Shown piece after piece: positions 26,996-36,893 of a stretch of 64,000 nucleotides of DNA. The stretch is from NCBI RefSeq assembly GCF_000221045.1, contig NC_015856.1, positions 1 through 64,000 of the forward strand. Direction: 5' to 3'. Position 1 is the first letter of the stretch; the number at the start of each line of letters is the position of its first letter. This DNA comes from Collimonas fungivorans Ter331. Lineage in GTDB: Bacteria > Pseudomonadota > Gammaproteobacteria > Burkholderiales > Burkholderiaceae_D. The position numbers and the translations under genes are program-made. Under the pieces are notes generated by a model. It was not told the DNA's origin. It did no database searches and saw only the letters and a list, made by a program, of their open reading frames with translations.

Positions 26996-28237
26996 CTATT
27001 CCATCTGCAGCGCGGCGGGGAGTAACAAGATTGTCGTGAATCCCGCCAGCGGCGGCGACAGCCAGCGCTGCGTCCGCGCCCGCCCTATGGAGCGCACCCG
27101 CCCAGCGGCCTCCAGCTCGGCCAGCGCGCGCTGGACGGTGCGCTGGCTGGCGCCTAGGGCCAGCGCCAGGGCCGAGGTCGACCAGGCCGCGCCATCGGCA
27201 AGCAGCGCCGCCAGCGATGCCTGGTCGCCGTCGATGGGCGGCGCCAGCAGGACCACGGCGCGCTCGCCGAGCGGCTTGAGTACGAAACCGCGCGCGGTGG
27301 CCTCGATCTGCGCCAGTTCTGTGACCAGCGCACGCAAACGGCCGATCTCGACCCGCAGGCGCGCCCGGTGTGTTTCGTCGGGGTGGCGCGTGTTGAACGC
27401 GGCCTCAATCAAGGCTTCCCGATCGACATCGCCAGGCCATGCTTCGGCCAGCGCGCGCACCAGGGCGAACAGCACAGGCCGGCGAGCCAGCGGCTGCCAA
27501 GCGTTATCTGCACCCAGCCCGCGACGGCAGGCATCGACTACCAGCGCATCGGAAGCCAGCAACGCAGCGACCTCATCAAGGCGCAGCGCCTGCTCGCCGC
27601 CGGCAAACAGGCGCCGGGCGGCGGGACGCTCAAGCGCGGCCAGCGCCTCGGCTACCTCGGCCAGCAGCGCCGGCACGCGAGCGCGACCGGCCGCGTCATG
27701 CGCCCGGGCCAGCGCCGCCCGGGCCGGGTCTATCCGCAGTGAACGCAGCGCGAGTTCCGCCACAGCCAGCTCAGCCACCGCCGCTAGCGACGGCGGCAGG
27801 CTATGTCCATCGAGTTGCGTCAGTGCAGCCTGGGCTTCGTCGAGACGGCCAAGCAGCAACAGCCTGCGCGCCGCAATAAGATGCGCCTGCAACGCATTGG
27901 CGTGATCGCCGTGCGCCTCCAGCGTGGCCAGCGCTGTAGCCAGTGCGCGCGGCGAGCTGCCGAGGTCGCGCACGGCCAGCGCCACCTCGGCCTCGGCGAC
28001 GACGCAGCGAGCGCGCGACAGCTCCTCATGGGCGCCAAAGCCGCGGGCGGCGCGCCGCAGCAGCTCACGGGCGTGCGGATGCTCGCCCAGCTGCGCCATG
28101 GCGATACCGCGCAAGGCCAGCGCCGGCGGATCGTCGCGCAGGGCAACACGTTTGAGGGCGCCGAGCGCATCGCCGGCGGCGAGAGCCCGAGCGGAGGCGG
28201 CTATCAGGGAATCCATGGCGACAGGATACACCGCCAT
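26996..28237 (-). CDS. Helix-turn-helix protein with TPR-like repeats
   Basis: This is up to 413 residues. The body is Ala/Leu/Arg-rich with tetratricopeptide-like pairs of helices (residues 10-200), such as ALRGIAMAQLGEHPHARELL and RALATALATLEAHG. Near residues 355-375, STSALALALGASQRTVQRAL is a helix-turn-helix. The likely true start is the internal ATG at 28216 (MDSLIAASARALAAGDALGA), which resembles family N termini. It is first in the cluster with the propeller, GST and DUF899 genes and is a plausible regulator of them. Signal sensed is unknown. Confidence 0.75.
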   Translation of the reverse strand: MAVYPVAMDSLIAASARALAAGDALGALKRVALRDDPPALALRGIAMAQLGEHPHARELLRRAARGFGAHEELSRARCVVAEAEVALAVRDLGSSPRALATALATLEAHGDHANALQAHLIAARRLLLLGRLDEAQAALTQLDGHSLPPSLAAVAELAVAELALRSLRIDPARAALARAHDAAGRARVPALLAEVAEALAALERPAARRLFAGGEQALRLDEVAALLASDALVVDACRRGLGADNAWQPLARRPVLFALVRALAEAWPGDVDREALIEAAFNTRHPDETHRARLRVEIGRLRALVTELAQIEATARGFVLKPLGERAVVLLAPPIDGDQASLAALLADGAAWSTSALALALGASQRTVQRALAELEAAGRVRSIGRARTQRWLSPPLAGFTTILLLPAALQME

Positions 28238-28291
28238 GCCGATGTCGCGGCGGGCTGATGAGATTGCCGCCGTCGACTGCGCTTTAGTGCT

Positions 28292-28936
28292 TTATCTGCT
28301 GGCTTTTTGAAGGAGCCAGACAGTCTCCGTTGATGCAACCTTCCCCTTCAATCCACCCACGACGTCCCTGATCTCAACGGACGTCAATTGGTAGGCAGCG
28401 CCATAATGCCGCCTTACTTCATCCTCGTTCACTGAAAATGGTGGACCGTCGATCTTCGATTGGTCGTATTCGTAAGAGATCAGCAGCTGCGGCGCGGCGT
28501 CGGTTATTTGCATCAGGTGCGAGGCATATTGCTTTCGCATGTCTGCCGGCAGCGCAACCAAGGCAGCGCGATCATATATTGCATTTATGGGGCCAAGATA
28601 TTCCGCAGACACGTCAAAAATATCGCCTACCCATATGTCGATATCGTCGGCGCTGTAGCGGGTCAAATTCCCCACTTTGGAGATGTTCGGCGTCAAGCCG
28701 AGTTCTTTGAATAATTCGTCAATTGCTTGTCCGCTCAACTCTGCGCCGGCAACGCGATAACCGTTGGCCAGCAGCCATGCGATATCGCGTGTCTTGCCGC
28801 ACAACGGCAGGAATACGCGGCTGCCCTTTGCCAGGTTTAACTTTTCAAAATGCGCTGTTAGTAACGGGTTTGCCTCGCTTTGATGGAAATTGATTTCGCC
28901 TCGTTTCCATTTTTCATGCCAAAAACTTGCTTCCAT
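28292..28936 (-). CDS. tpm: Thiopurine S-methyltransferase
   Basis: This 214-residue SAM-dependent methyltransferase has the family N terminus FWHEKWKRGEINFHQSE and the SAM-binding VFLPLCGKTRDIAWL, with the conserved W and H near residue 13 and the downstream GAELS and IYDRAALVALP segments. It matches bacterial Tpm, which methylates thiopurines and tellurite or selenite compounds. Length equals E. coli-type homologues of about 215 residues. It stands alone, following a purine-rich AGGAG-type site upstream of the ATG. Confidence 0.93.
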   Translation of the reverse strand: MEASFWHEKWKRGEINFHQSEANPLLTAHFEKLNLAKGSRVFLPLCGKTRDIAWLLANGYRVAGAELSGQAIDELFKELGLTPNISKVGNLTRYSADDIDIWVGDIFDVSAEYLGPINAIYDRAALVALPADMRKQYASHLMQITDAAPQLLISYEYDQSKIDGPPFSVNEDEVRRHYGAAYQLTSVEIRDVVGGLKGKVASTETVWLLQKASR

Positions 28937-29337
28937 ATAGGCTCCTTAAACTCTTCATATATATAAATAACATCCTAGCAATTTAATGAATTAAGTCATG
29001 CACTAAGTTGTATGCAATGCAAGGATACGAGTTAAAGCTAACTTTAAGTCAAGCCTTATTGCTGCAGATGAAATAATGGATATGACACAAGACGAATGAG
29101 AGCAAGCAAGATAGACGGTTTTTGGCTGTACATGGCGCCGCTAGATGCATGCCAGTTGCGCTGCTCTATCGTTTGCTGGATGAAAGCGATACGAGCCTGA
29201 ATCTGACTACGCTGGCGGGCGTAGCGGTAGCGTTAGAAAAACAATCAAAATAGAACTGGTTCCGGCCTGATTTCGAGCATGACTTTGCCGGGGATGGCAT
29301 GTGAAGCCCTCTTCTCCCCGGCAAGCCACCTCTTCCG
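28937..29337. other. Intergenic gap with a possible gene remnant
   Basis: The 400 bp between tpm and the beta-galactosidase have no intact gene. A plus-strand stretch at about 29149-29253 reads MPVALLYRLLDESDTSLNLT and continues to a TAG, giving 34 residues; the style suits the end of a small DNA-binding antitoxin-like gene whose 5' part is lost. An inverted pair around CCGGGGA / TCCCCGG near 29292-29320 could serve as terminator for the minus-strand beta-galactosidase. Both are weak. Confidence 0.25.
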
Positions 29338-32331
29338 CTACCCCACCTTGGCGAACTTCCAGCTCTGGTTGCCTCCACCATTGTCATCCCACAGCGTAAT
29401 CGCAGACACATCGGTCGTGCCATAACTGGTAGGCGACGTACCCGAATTGTTGTCGTCGATGACGCGCCCGCTCTGCACACCCTTGATCCCATAGCTCACG
29501 CCATCCGGCCGCGGCACCAGCGCGAACTGCTGGTTGGCGCCGCCGTTGCCTTGCCAGATCTCCAGCGCGGTGCCGTTGTCGGTCTTCTGGCCGGTCACGT
29601 CTATCACCAGGCCGCTCTTGATGTTGGTCAGCTGCCAGTTGCCGCTGGAAATGGTCAGCCGCCATTGCTGCTCCTGGCCGCCGGTAGCAGCAGCGATGCC
29701 GAGGCGGGTGCCGGCGGCCGTGCCGCCCTGGTAGACGCCCAGCATCAGGCTGCTGATGGCGCTGGTGATGGTGTAGACGCCGTTGTTGACGATGGCCGGC
29801 AGGAAGCGCCATTGCTGGCTGAACGGCCATTGCTGGCTGGGATTGTCGGCCGGATTGGTGATGACGTTGGCGGTTGCACTGCTGGACGAGATCAACGTCG
29901 GCGCCTTGGATGCGCCATTGATGTCCAGCAGCAGCTGGCTTTGCTTGCCGGCCAGGGTGTAGATGCCGGTGCCGACGCCGGCCGCTTTCCAGCTCTGGTT
30001 GGCGCCGCCGTTGGCCGCATACAGGATCACCGAGGAGCCCGGCGCCGTGCTGTTGTTGGCGACGTCCAGCGCCGCGCCGGTGCTGGCGTTGACGATCTTC
30101 AGGTTGCCGAAGCTGTCGGTGCTTACTGTCCAGCCCTGCGTCGCGGCGGCGCTTAGCGGCTGCACGCCGGGATAGGTGTAGACCGATCCCGCCACCGCCG
30201 GCATCACGTCCAGGTACAGGCCGCTGTTGACGTTCTGCAGGAAATAAGTGTTGGCGGCAGGCGGCGGCACCGCTGCCGTGCTGGCGGGGCCGGTGATATT
30301 CTGCGGCATGCCGCTCGCACCATAGAAACTCAGGCTGCCTGCGCTGCCCTGGATGAACTCGAACACCACGATCGTATTGCTGCCGCTGGTCAGCCACACG
30401 CCGGGACAGTACAACCTCTTCTGCGGACCGGCGGCGGTCCAGTAGCGGCCCAGGTTGTAGCCGTTCACGAAGACATAACCGCTGCCCCAGGCGGACATGT
30501 CGATATACATGTCTTGCGGCGTCGCGATGTTGACCGTGGCTTTGGCAAAGAACGGCTGGCTGCCGGCAGGCGCCGTGGCGCTGAAAGTGAGCGCCGCGAC
30601 CTGCGCCGCCGACAGGGGCGCGAGCGCCATGCTCCAGTTGATCAGCGCAGTGCCGTTGGCGTAGACGTTCAGCGACAATCCCTTGCCCTCGGCATTCATG
30701 CCGCCGGCGCCGAAGTTGACCCGCCCGAACGGCATGCAGACGATCTGCAGCGTGGCGTTCGGCGCGGCATTGCTGATCGTCAGGGATGTGGTCGGAGACA
30801 ACGCGCCGTTGGATGCCGTGCTGAGCACCTGGCTGGAAGCGCGCACGCCGTTGACGAACACCAGGGCATAGTCAGGAGCGCGGTCAAAGGTAAGGGTGAA
30901 GTTGCCGCCGGAGGCCGGCAGCGTGGTCTGGTAAACCGCCACGCCGGAAGGATACACCCCCGCGCTGGCCGGCTGGTTCTTGTTCAGCGCCAGCGCCATC
31001 GCTTCCATGGTTTGCGGCAGCCGGTTCTGGATAGTCAGGTTGAGGCCGGGCAGCAAGCCGCAATAAGTCAGCTGGCTGCTCGACACCGCCGCGATATCGC
31101 CGTCGCTGATATGCGGGATGCCGGCCGGCGTGGCGGCAAACGGCACGCTGTACGACGCGTTGGCGACATAGGCAGCCTGGATCGGCGAAAAGTTCGGATT
31201 GGCGCCGCCGGATTCGGATACCGGCGCGCCGTAGTCGTAGGACGTGATGGTGCCCTGGCAGCTCGAATCGCTGACGCCGTTGGAACCGGAGGTAAACCCG
31301 AAATTGGTGCCGCCATGCGCCACATACAGCACAAACGAACACTTCGACGTGGTCAGCGCGGTGACCTGGCTCACGAAATCCCCGACATGCAGGGTCTGGC
31401 TGGCGTCCCCCCAGTGGCAAATCCAGCCCGGATAACACTCCGCGCCGAACGCGCCTACGCCGTAATTGGCGGCGGCGGTCGCATAATTGCCGGCCGACGC
31501 GCCATCCGCGGTCATGCCGTAGGCGGTATTGGCTGGCAGGGTGATATGGTTGTTCTTGAAGCCGCTGGCGTAACCGTCGCACACGCAAAATTTTTCCGCA
31601 TAGCCGAGCGTCGTCCACTGCTGCGCGATTGCGTTCGGATAAGTGCCGTCATCGGGTGACCAGGAGGTGTACTCGTTCTCCACGGCCACCAGCATGATCG
31701 GACCGCCTGCCGCCAAGGTCCGCCCCTTCACGACATTGTTGTAGAGCGCGGTATTCCAGCTGTTGACGGCCGCCATGTAACTGGCGAAGTTGCCGCGGAT
31801 CTGCAGCTTGCCGGCGCTGTCCCTGAACTGCGGATCGGCCAGCATGCGCGGCGGCAGGCCACCGAAATCCCATTCGGCGCAGACGTAAGGGCCGGGGCGC
31901 AGCAGCACCCACATGCCATTCTGCGCGCACAGGTCGATGAAGTGGCCCATGTTCTTGTCGGGCGAGCTGAAGTCGAACGAGCCGTCGGACAGTTCGTGGA
32001 AATTCCACATGAGATAGATCGAGATGGTGTTGCAGCCCAGCGCCTTGATCATCTTGATGCGGTGGTCCCAGTATTGCGAAGGGACACGCGCCGGATGGAT
32101 CTCACCGCCGAAGAACTGGAACGCCGAACCGTCCATGAACCAGTTGCCGCTGCTGTTCCAGGAGAGAGTGTGGTTGCCGCCGCTGGCGAACACGGCGTTG
32201 GCGGTATTGCCGGCAGCGGCAAGGGCCTTTGCGCTCGGTGAATTGGTTGGCGCATTGTCCTCGCTGCCGACACCGCAAGCCGCCAATAGCGGCGTGACTA
32301 CTGCATAACCAAGGAAGTCTCTTCTTTTCAT
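29338..32331 (-). CDS. GH35 beta-galactosidase lipoprotein with ricin-type lectin repeats
   Basis: This 997-residue secreted glycosidase has a Tat-type RRDFLG motif followed by a lipobox LLAAC, so it is probably folded in the cytoplasm, exported by Tat and lipidated. The GH35 core follows: GGEIHPARVPSQYW, RPGPYVCAEWDFGGLP, proton donor in VENEY (E220) and nucleophile candidate E298 in GAECYPGW. Middle beta-sandwich domains lead to two C-terminal beta-trefoil regions (about 690-840 and 845-997) with repeated Q-x-W motifs, as in ricin-type carbohydrate binding. It would remove beta-galactosyl residues from polymers at the cell surface. No transport genes adjoin it. Confidence 0.92.
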   Translation of the reverse strand: MKRRDFLGYAVVTPLLAACGVGSEDNAPTNSPSAKALAAAGNTANAVFASGGNHTLSWNSSGNWFMDGSAFQFFGGEIHPARVPSQYWDHRIKMIKALGCNTISIYLMWNFHELSDGSFDFSSPDKNMGHFIDLCAQNGMWVLLRPGPYVCAEWDFGGLPPRMLADPQFRDSAGKLQIRGNFASYMAAVNSWNTALYNNVVKGRTLAAGGPIMLVAVENEYTSWSPDDGTYPNAIAQQWTTLGYAEKFCVCDGYASGFKNNHITLPANTAYGMTADGASAGNYATAAANYGVGAFGAECYPGWICHWGDASQTLHVGDFVSQVTALTTSKCSFVLYVAHGGTNFGFTSGSNGVSDSSCQGTITSYDYGAPVSESGGANPNFSPIQAAYVANASYSVPFAATPAGIPHISDGDIAAVSSSQLTYCGLLPGLNLTIQNRLPQTMEAMALALNKNQPASAGVYPSGVAVYQTTLPASGGNFTLTFDRAPDYALVFVNGVRASSQVLSTASNGALSPTTSLTISNAAPNATLQIVCMPFGRVNFGAGGMNAEGKGLSLNVYANGTALINWSMALAPLSAAQVAALTFSATAPAGSQPFFAKATVNIATPQDMYIDMSAWGSGYVFVNGYNLGRYWTAAGPQKRLYCPGVWLTSGSNTIVVFEFIQGSAGSLSFYGASGMPQNITGPASTAAVPPPAANTYFLQNVNSGLYLDVMPAVAGSVYTYPGVQPLSAAATQGWTVSTDSFGNLKIVNASTGAALDVANNSTAPGSSVILYAANGGANQSWKAAGVGTGIYTLAGKQSQLLLDINGASKAPTLISSSSATANVITNPADNPSQQWPFSQQWRFLPAIVNNGVYTITSAISSLMLGVYQGGTAAGTRLGIAAATGGQEQQWRLTISSGNWQLTNIKSGLVIDVTGQKTDNGTALEIWQGNGGANQQFALVPRPDGVSYGIKGVQSGRVIDDNNSGTSPTSYGTTDVSAITLWDDNGGGNQSWKFAKVG

Positions 32332-32749
32332 GGTCTGTCTCCGTTTATGAGCTTATCGTCGTTTTTTTGAAGCTACGTCACCTGCTGAGAAAGATTTGCG
32401 GGATGGTTTTGTTGCGGCAGCGCGTATCGGGAGGACGGAATGGCGGCGCGCCGGATTAATGATGCGCCGATTGTATGAGGCAGGCCGGTAGATATCCAAT
32501 GAAGTTTCTCATGGCAGCGATACCGTATTGGGTATTGATTGCGTGGTTTGTGCGGCGTGTTTTTAGGCGGGACTGGCGGGGAATCTGGAGTGGTTAATGT
32601 GAAAGAATATTCGGCAATGACATGTGCGAGTTTGTGCACATTCGGTAACTCGCATTGCAGGTGCATTTAACATTTAACCGGCGGTGGACATCGAACTGTA
32701 TGAGGCCGCAAAACAAAATGTGCGCTTACTTGATCGAATGCGTAGCGCA
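32332..32749. other. Intergenic gap upstream of the beta-galactosidase
   Basis: About 420 bp between the beta-galactosidase start and the last gene of the type VI effector module. It should hold the minus-strand promoter of the glycosidase. I see no gene, tRNA or clear repeat in it. Confidence 0.5.
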
Positions 32750-33316
32750 CTATTTTCTTGAAATTTCTACGCTTGTACATGTCCCACTATTACACCAGAC
32801 AGAAACGCATATTTTCTTTTGCTGCCATTCATATACCTCGTCGCCAAAGTCAAAGCTGCCGTAGTCCGAGGGAGTTCCAGCAATGGCCTTAATTTTTTCA
32901 ATGGACATTCCCACAAAACGGTCGGAATCTGAGAATTGCGCTAAAAGAGTGGCCTCATCCTTCGCGCGCAGATGCCATGTGTTGTCGGTATCCATCCTGA
33001 CGCATTTGTTATTGAAGAAGTAGGCAGTGACTGCAGGAATATTGGTTCTCCACATCATGCAATAGTGCCCGTCCATCCTCCCACTCGTATAAGACGGTCC
33101 GAGCTGGTTTCTTGCGTAACTGCGCGTCTTCCCCAAAAAATCATTCTCATTAATTGCCTGCCGTGTAGGTTCAGGGAATTTTGTGGAGTCATCACCTTTT
33201 CGCCAAAGGAGCAAGCCAAGTAATGCCAGGCTGAGGTTGCGTAGCAAAGAGATAAACAAGCTCAGCAGAAGGATCAATGTTGATTTCAAAGAAGGCACAG
33301 CGATGCGCTCCGTCAC
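32750..33316 (-). CDS. Small membrane-anchored protein of the T6SS effector module
   Basis: This protein of about 188 residues is not recognised. An N-terminal hydrophobic stretch (STLILLLSLFISLLRNLSLALLGLLL) anchors it, with a soluble domain of about 145 residues including SYARNQLG, GHYCMMWR and a C-terminal cysteine-containing VWCNSGTCTS. The start chosen is the GTG at 33316, which shares one base with the stop codon of the upstream gene (TAGTG), so translation is coupled. It is the last gene of the VgrG/phospholipase D module. An immunity or accessory role is possible by position, but nothing in the sequence proves it. Confidence 0.65.
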   Translation of the reverse strand: MTERIAVPSLKSTLILLLSLFISLLRNLSLALLGLLLWRKGDDSTKFPEPTRQAINENDFLGKTRSYARNQLGPSYTSGRMDGHYCMMWRTNIPAVTAYFFNNKCVRMDTDNTWHLRAKDEATLLAQFSDSDRFVGMSIEKIKAIAGTPSDYGSFDFGDEVYEWQQKKICVSVWCNSGTCTSVEISRK

Positions 33317-33663
33317 TAATTCCAGCGCTCGGTATGAAGTATATAAAACTGAAAGGATGCAATTAATATCGTGCATAGCAGAGGTATGGCATTCAATAAG
33401 CCTGCGACCCAATATCCAGTCTCACCTTTCTGATCCATCTGCCGCTTGAACTTAACCCAGCTGACAACGGAAAGCATTACACCTGCTGGGGTCAGCACAA
33501 AAATCGGGATTACCAGGAATGATAGAGGCACCGATATAACGCAAAGTGCAACGGCGATCCCGTGCTGAGCTACATAATCTTTCCCAAGTTTTTTGGACAA
33601 AAACCAGGTAAGAATGACGGGTGGACTACATATCAAAAGTAGCATTAATAACGGGGTCAGCAT
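33316..33663 (-). CDS. Small multi-pass membrane protein of the T6SS effector module
   Basis: This 115-residue protein is mostly hydrophobic, with helices at about 1-19, 34-60 and 90-112 (TPLLMLLLICSPPVILTWFL, LCVISVPLSFLVIPIFVL, YWVAGLLNAIPLLCTILIAS). The charged loop KFKRQMDQKGE lies between the second and third. No family is recognised. It follows the Sel1 protein by 67 bases on the same strand and touches the next gene at TAGTG. A role in protecting the producer's membrane would fit a lipase effector cluster, but this is a guess from position. Confidence 0.6.
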   Translation of the reverse strand: MLTPLLMLLLICSPPVILTWFLSKKLGKDYVAQHGIAVALCVISVPLSFLVIPIFVLTPAGVMLSVVSWVKFKRQMDQKGETGYWVAGLLNAIPLLCTILIASFQFYILHTERWN

Positions 33664-33730
33664 CAGGTCCTGGGTTCTTTTTTTGTAAATATCCGCAGCG
33701 CTTAGTCAATCGTTGGAAACTTCTATCAAA

Positions 33731-34795
33731 TTAGCTTGAAGCGTTTGGCGCGGGCTTTGACAGAACAGGATGTATTTCTTTGGCGGCATTGATCAGATCT
33801 TCCGGTTTGCCGCTCCACTGCGGCAATTTGGCCGGCGGCAATGGTAAAACGTTGTCGAGATTAGGAAACCGCAAATCAGGATTGTGTTCCAAGGCATCAC
33901 CAAATACGTTATAGCGTTCGCTACGTGCCGGATCTATTCCCTGCGGAGAAAGCCCATTAATTTTTCTAAATTCAGCAAATAACGCATTTGCAGCGCCGGC
34001 GCTGCCAAATTTCACGCCTTCATGGAAATAATGTAGTGCCTTGGGTTTGTTGTTTTGAATGATGTTGTAATCCCTCCCAAGGGCTTCAGCCGCGTCGCCA
34101 TTACCTTGTGCAAAGGCACATTCGAGCATTTTGAGGCCGATTACCTCATTGCTCCAACGCTCACGTTCCGGCTCGTCTTTTTCCAGTACGGCATTCAAGC
34201 TGCGCCCGACTGTAAATTGTGCATAACTGCTGCCCATGTCAGCGGCCTTTTGCCAAAATGCCCAAGCTGCGGTCGGATCCTTTTTGACTACGAAACCATC
34301 GGCATAATAGTTACCCATTACCGCATATGCCAGAGGTACACCCATCCGCATAGCATTTTCTGTCAATGTCATTGCAGCTTCCGGATTGCGAGTTACGAGG
34401 ACTTTGTTGGAGTCTTTCAAACCCCATACGCCAGTTTGGTATAGCGTAGCCAGATTGTTCATTGCCTTCCAATGTTTACGCTCTGCGGCTTTTGTATAAA
34501 GCTCGAGGATGAGTGGCCAGTTACGGTCGTCCTTCCAAAGATCGGGTGTATCCAGAGCCAGTGCTTCCTGATACCAGATCTCTGCCTGTGGATCCAACGG
34601 GGGGGCGGCCGTAAGTTCACTCTTGCATGTAAACTCGGTCCGATGGGGATGGAATAATTCAGGAATTTGATTGCGGGGCAAATTGTTATCCATGGAGCAG
34701 GCCGTTTGAGAAAGTGGGAAACAAAGAAAGAGTAGAGACAAATAACGGCGCCAGCTGCCGCTTTGCCCGCTTAGCGATTTGAGAAATGACGTCAT
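33731..34795 (-). CDS. Sel1-repeat lipoprotein, probable immunity protein for the phospholipase D effector
   Basis: This 354-residue protein has a signal sequence whose lipobox SQTAC suggests export and lipidation. A DUF6396/Sel1 region follows, with helical repeats such as WKAMNNLATLYQTGVWG, AYAVMGNYYADGFVVKKDPTAAWAFWQKAAD and DAAEALGRDYN. Sel1-like lipoproteins next to Tle5 phospholipase D effectors act as periplasmic immunity proteins in Pseudomonas. The start overlaps the effector stop by four bases (ATGA), the usual coupling of effector and immunity. Binding to this effector is inference. Confidence 0.8.
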   Translation of the reverse strand: MTSFLKSLSGQSGSWRRYLSLLFLCFPLSQTACSMDNNLPRNQIPELFHPHRTEFTCKSELTAAPPLDPQAEIWYQEALALDTPDLWKDDRNWPLILELYTKAAERKHWKAMNNLATLYQTGVWGLKDSNKVLVTRNPEAAMTLTENAMRMGVPLAYAVMGNYYADGFVVKKDPTAAWAFWQKAADMGSSYAQFTVGRSLNAVLEKDEPERERWSNEVIGLKMLECAFAQGNGDAAEALGRDYNIIQNNKPKALHYFHEGVKFGSAGAANALFAEFRKINGLSPQGIDPARSERYNVFGDALEHNPDLRFPNLDNVLPLPPAKLPQWSGKPEDLINAAKEIHPVLSKPAPNASS

Positions 34796-36798
34796 GCCGA
34801 GGCTTCCCCTGTATTGCTGGTGGTTGCAGGAGCTTGCGCCAAACGAACACCCAATCCAGTACCACCGCGTTTATCTGAGAAACTGACAATGTGGTTATTG
34901 AGACCACCAATTCCTGAAGTATTTTTTTCTGCTTTATCGATAACCACTGCATTATTCGTCATTCTATCGATCCATAACTTGTGAGTATCTTTAATTGATT
35001 TTCCGGTGCCGGCTCCGCCGTTCAAATCATCTCCAGCCAAATTACCCCATATTGTTTGGCGCATTGTTCGCGGCAAAGTTTTATCCATGCAGGCAATATT
35101 GATTTCGCTGTCACCTGCCATGCTGCGTAAATTGAGATTCGCGCTGCCTAGTGTAAAAAAGGCATCGTCAATAATCATCAATTTGCTGTGAATATAGATT
35201 TCCCGGCATTTACCTTGGCTGCCTTGTGTATAAAGTTTACCAATCAAGACTTGGATGCCAAGTGCTTGCAGATCTGCTGCGCTGACCGGGGGCCGCGCAG
35301 CCGAGTCTAAAACATCACCTGCCGCGAGCCGATTTCCGATTTGCGCTCCGAGATCTGATTGTGAAAGGTTTTTCGCAAATTTTTCGAAGAACGAATCGTT
35401 TGCCTTCGGTTGCATTTCTCTGGAACTCTTGACGCCGGCATCATATTTTTTGATGCTTTTACCCTCGCCCAGTTCCGCAATGGTGTCGTAAGTACGTGGC
35501 ACCATGCCGCCCTTCTCGGGCTCAGGTATGAGGATAAACACAAACAATGCAGGAACCGGAAGTGGTGCTTTGGCATCTTTCATACCTTGGGTATATTTCA
35601 GACGCATCGCTTTCAGGTGTTCGGCCCAAGGCGTATGTTGAAAATACTGGTTTTCAATATAGATATAGTTACGCGCCTGGCTGGTCGCCAGCCAGTAGAT
35701 ATCCTGAATGGTTTTATCCTTTTCTTCAGGTTGCGTACGGACGATCTGGGAGATATGCTTGTCCGAACCTACCGGCGGGACGAATTGGTCCCCTTTGAAC
35801 CGCGCTCGTAGCGCAGACAGCGATCCTGCAGAAGGAGTGGTATCCCATTCCATTTTGGCACGATCCCATGCCGTAGAAAAATTACGATTCAAACAAAATA
35901 GGGCTGGGCCCTGCACTCTGATTGCATAGTCGCGATAAGGTTTCAGGCGCAGGCTGAGATTGGAGCTATCAGTTGTCCCTTCCCACTGATAGCCGCGCAA
36001 CGGATCATCGTAAATATGTTTAGGTGTGTCCCAGTAATCGGTGGTTGAATTTAGTCCCATCACATACCCCACCGAAGTAGGACCAGGGCATTCATAGTCG
36101 ATCAGGATGGGTTTTTGATGGTGCGTCGGCACTTTCTTTAATCCCGCAATTTCAATGGACGTATAGCCATTGGTTTCGCCCTGCATGCTTTGCTCAACGG
36201 AATCGGCGCTTTGACAACGGTGACGCACGTGCAAATTCGGCATCTTCCCTGTGATGGCTTTTTCCCACCAGTCGACACAATGTTTCGCGCGCTCAGGTGT
36301 TTGGCTGAAGGCCCTGTAATAGTTTGCGAGATCAGGATCGTCCTTGTCATTGAAGGCCCTGATAACGCGTTGGAGCTCGTCCTTGTTGGTATAGCCAGGC
36401 AGATTATTTGCCATAAGTCCGAGTTGCTTGCCGATACCGGCGGGATACCACACCATCAATCGAACGATCCTACCTTTGGCAGCGACCTGGGATAACAGAT
36501 CGCCATACGTCAGTCCGCGCGGCCAGGTTCCGCCCTGGCGTTTTCCGATCTCCATGCCCGGGTCGAACCCCCAGCAAACCAGGTCGACGGTTTTTTGTGC
36601 CGCTTGAATATCTTCAACGATCTTTGGAAATGCGTTCGACGCGCAAACAAAAAAATCCAGATGGTTTGCAGAAATTGGATGATCCCAAGGGTTGTTGATA
36701 TTCTCGAGCAACCACTGCTTGCTGATATTGGCCTCGCGGGACAATTCATCAATATGAAATTCCCCGGTTCGAAACAGCTTGTTGACATCTGGCGGCAT
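34792..36798 (-). CDS. Type VI secretion lipase effector, phospholipase D (Tle5-like)
   Basis: This 668-residue protein has both HxKxxxxD catalytic motifs: H227-x-K229-x4-D234 (THHQKPILID) and H537-x-K539-x4-D544 (HSKLMIIDD), the second followed by the conserved GSANLNLRSM. It has no signal peptide, as expected for a type VI cargo delivered into a target cell. It lies downstream of vgrG and a periplasmic-type protein, and overlaps a Sel1 immunity gene. This is the Tle5 (PldA/PldB) layout, whose members hydrolyse phosphatidylethanolamine in target membranes. No N-terminal PAAR or MIX domain is visible, so VgrG is the probable carrier. Confidence 0.9.
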   Translation of the reverse strand: MPPDVNKLFRTGEFHIDELSREANISKQWLLENINNPWDHPISANHLDFFVCASNAFPKIVEDIQAAQKTVDLVCWGFDPGMEIGKRQGGTWPRGLTYGDLLSQVAAKGRIVRLMVWYPAGIGKQLGLMANNLPGYTNKDELQRVIRAFNDKDDPDLANYYRAFSQTPERAKHCVDWWEKAITGKMPNLHVRHRCQSADSVEQSMQGETNGYTSIEIAGLKKVPTHHQKPILIDYECPGPTSVGYVMGLNSTTDYWDTPKHIYDDPLRGYQWEGTTDSSNLSLRLKPYRDYAIRVQGPALFCLNRNFSTAWDRAKMEWDTTPSAGSLSALRARFKGDQFVPPVGSDKHISQIVRTQPEEKDKTIQDIYWLATSQARNYIYIENQYFQHTPWAEHLKAMRLKYTQGMKDAKAPLPVPALFVFILIPEPEKGGMVPRTYDTIAELGEGKSIKKYDAGVKSSREMQPKANDSFFEKFAKNLSQSDLGAQIGNRLAAGDVLDSAARPPVSAADLQALGIQVLIGKLYTQGSQGKCREIYIHSKLMIIDDAFFTLGSANLNLRSMAGDSEINIACMDKTLPRTMRQTIWGNLAGDDLNGGAGTGKSIKDTHKLWIDRMTNNAVVIDKAEKNTSGIGGLNNHIVSFSDKRGGTGLGVRLAQAPATTSNTGEASA

Positions 36799-36893
36799 GG
36801 TGTTCTGTGTCCTTCAAATCGTTGAGAGCGAATCAGTCTCAAGTGGTTTTCGATTTATTAACGCGATGTTGGATTACTTAGGGCAGCATCAGT

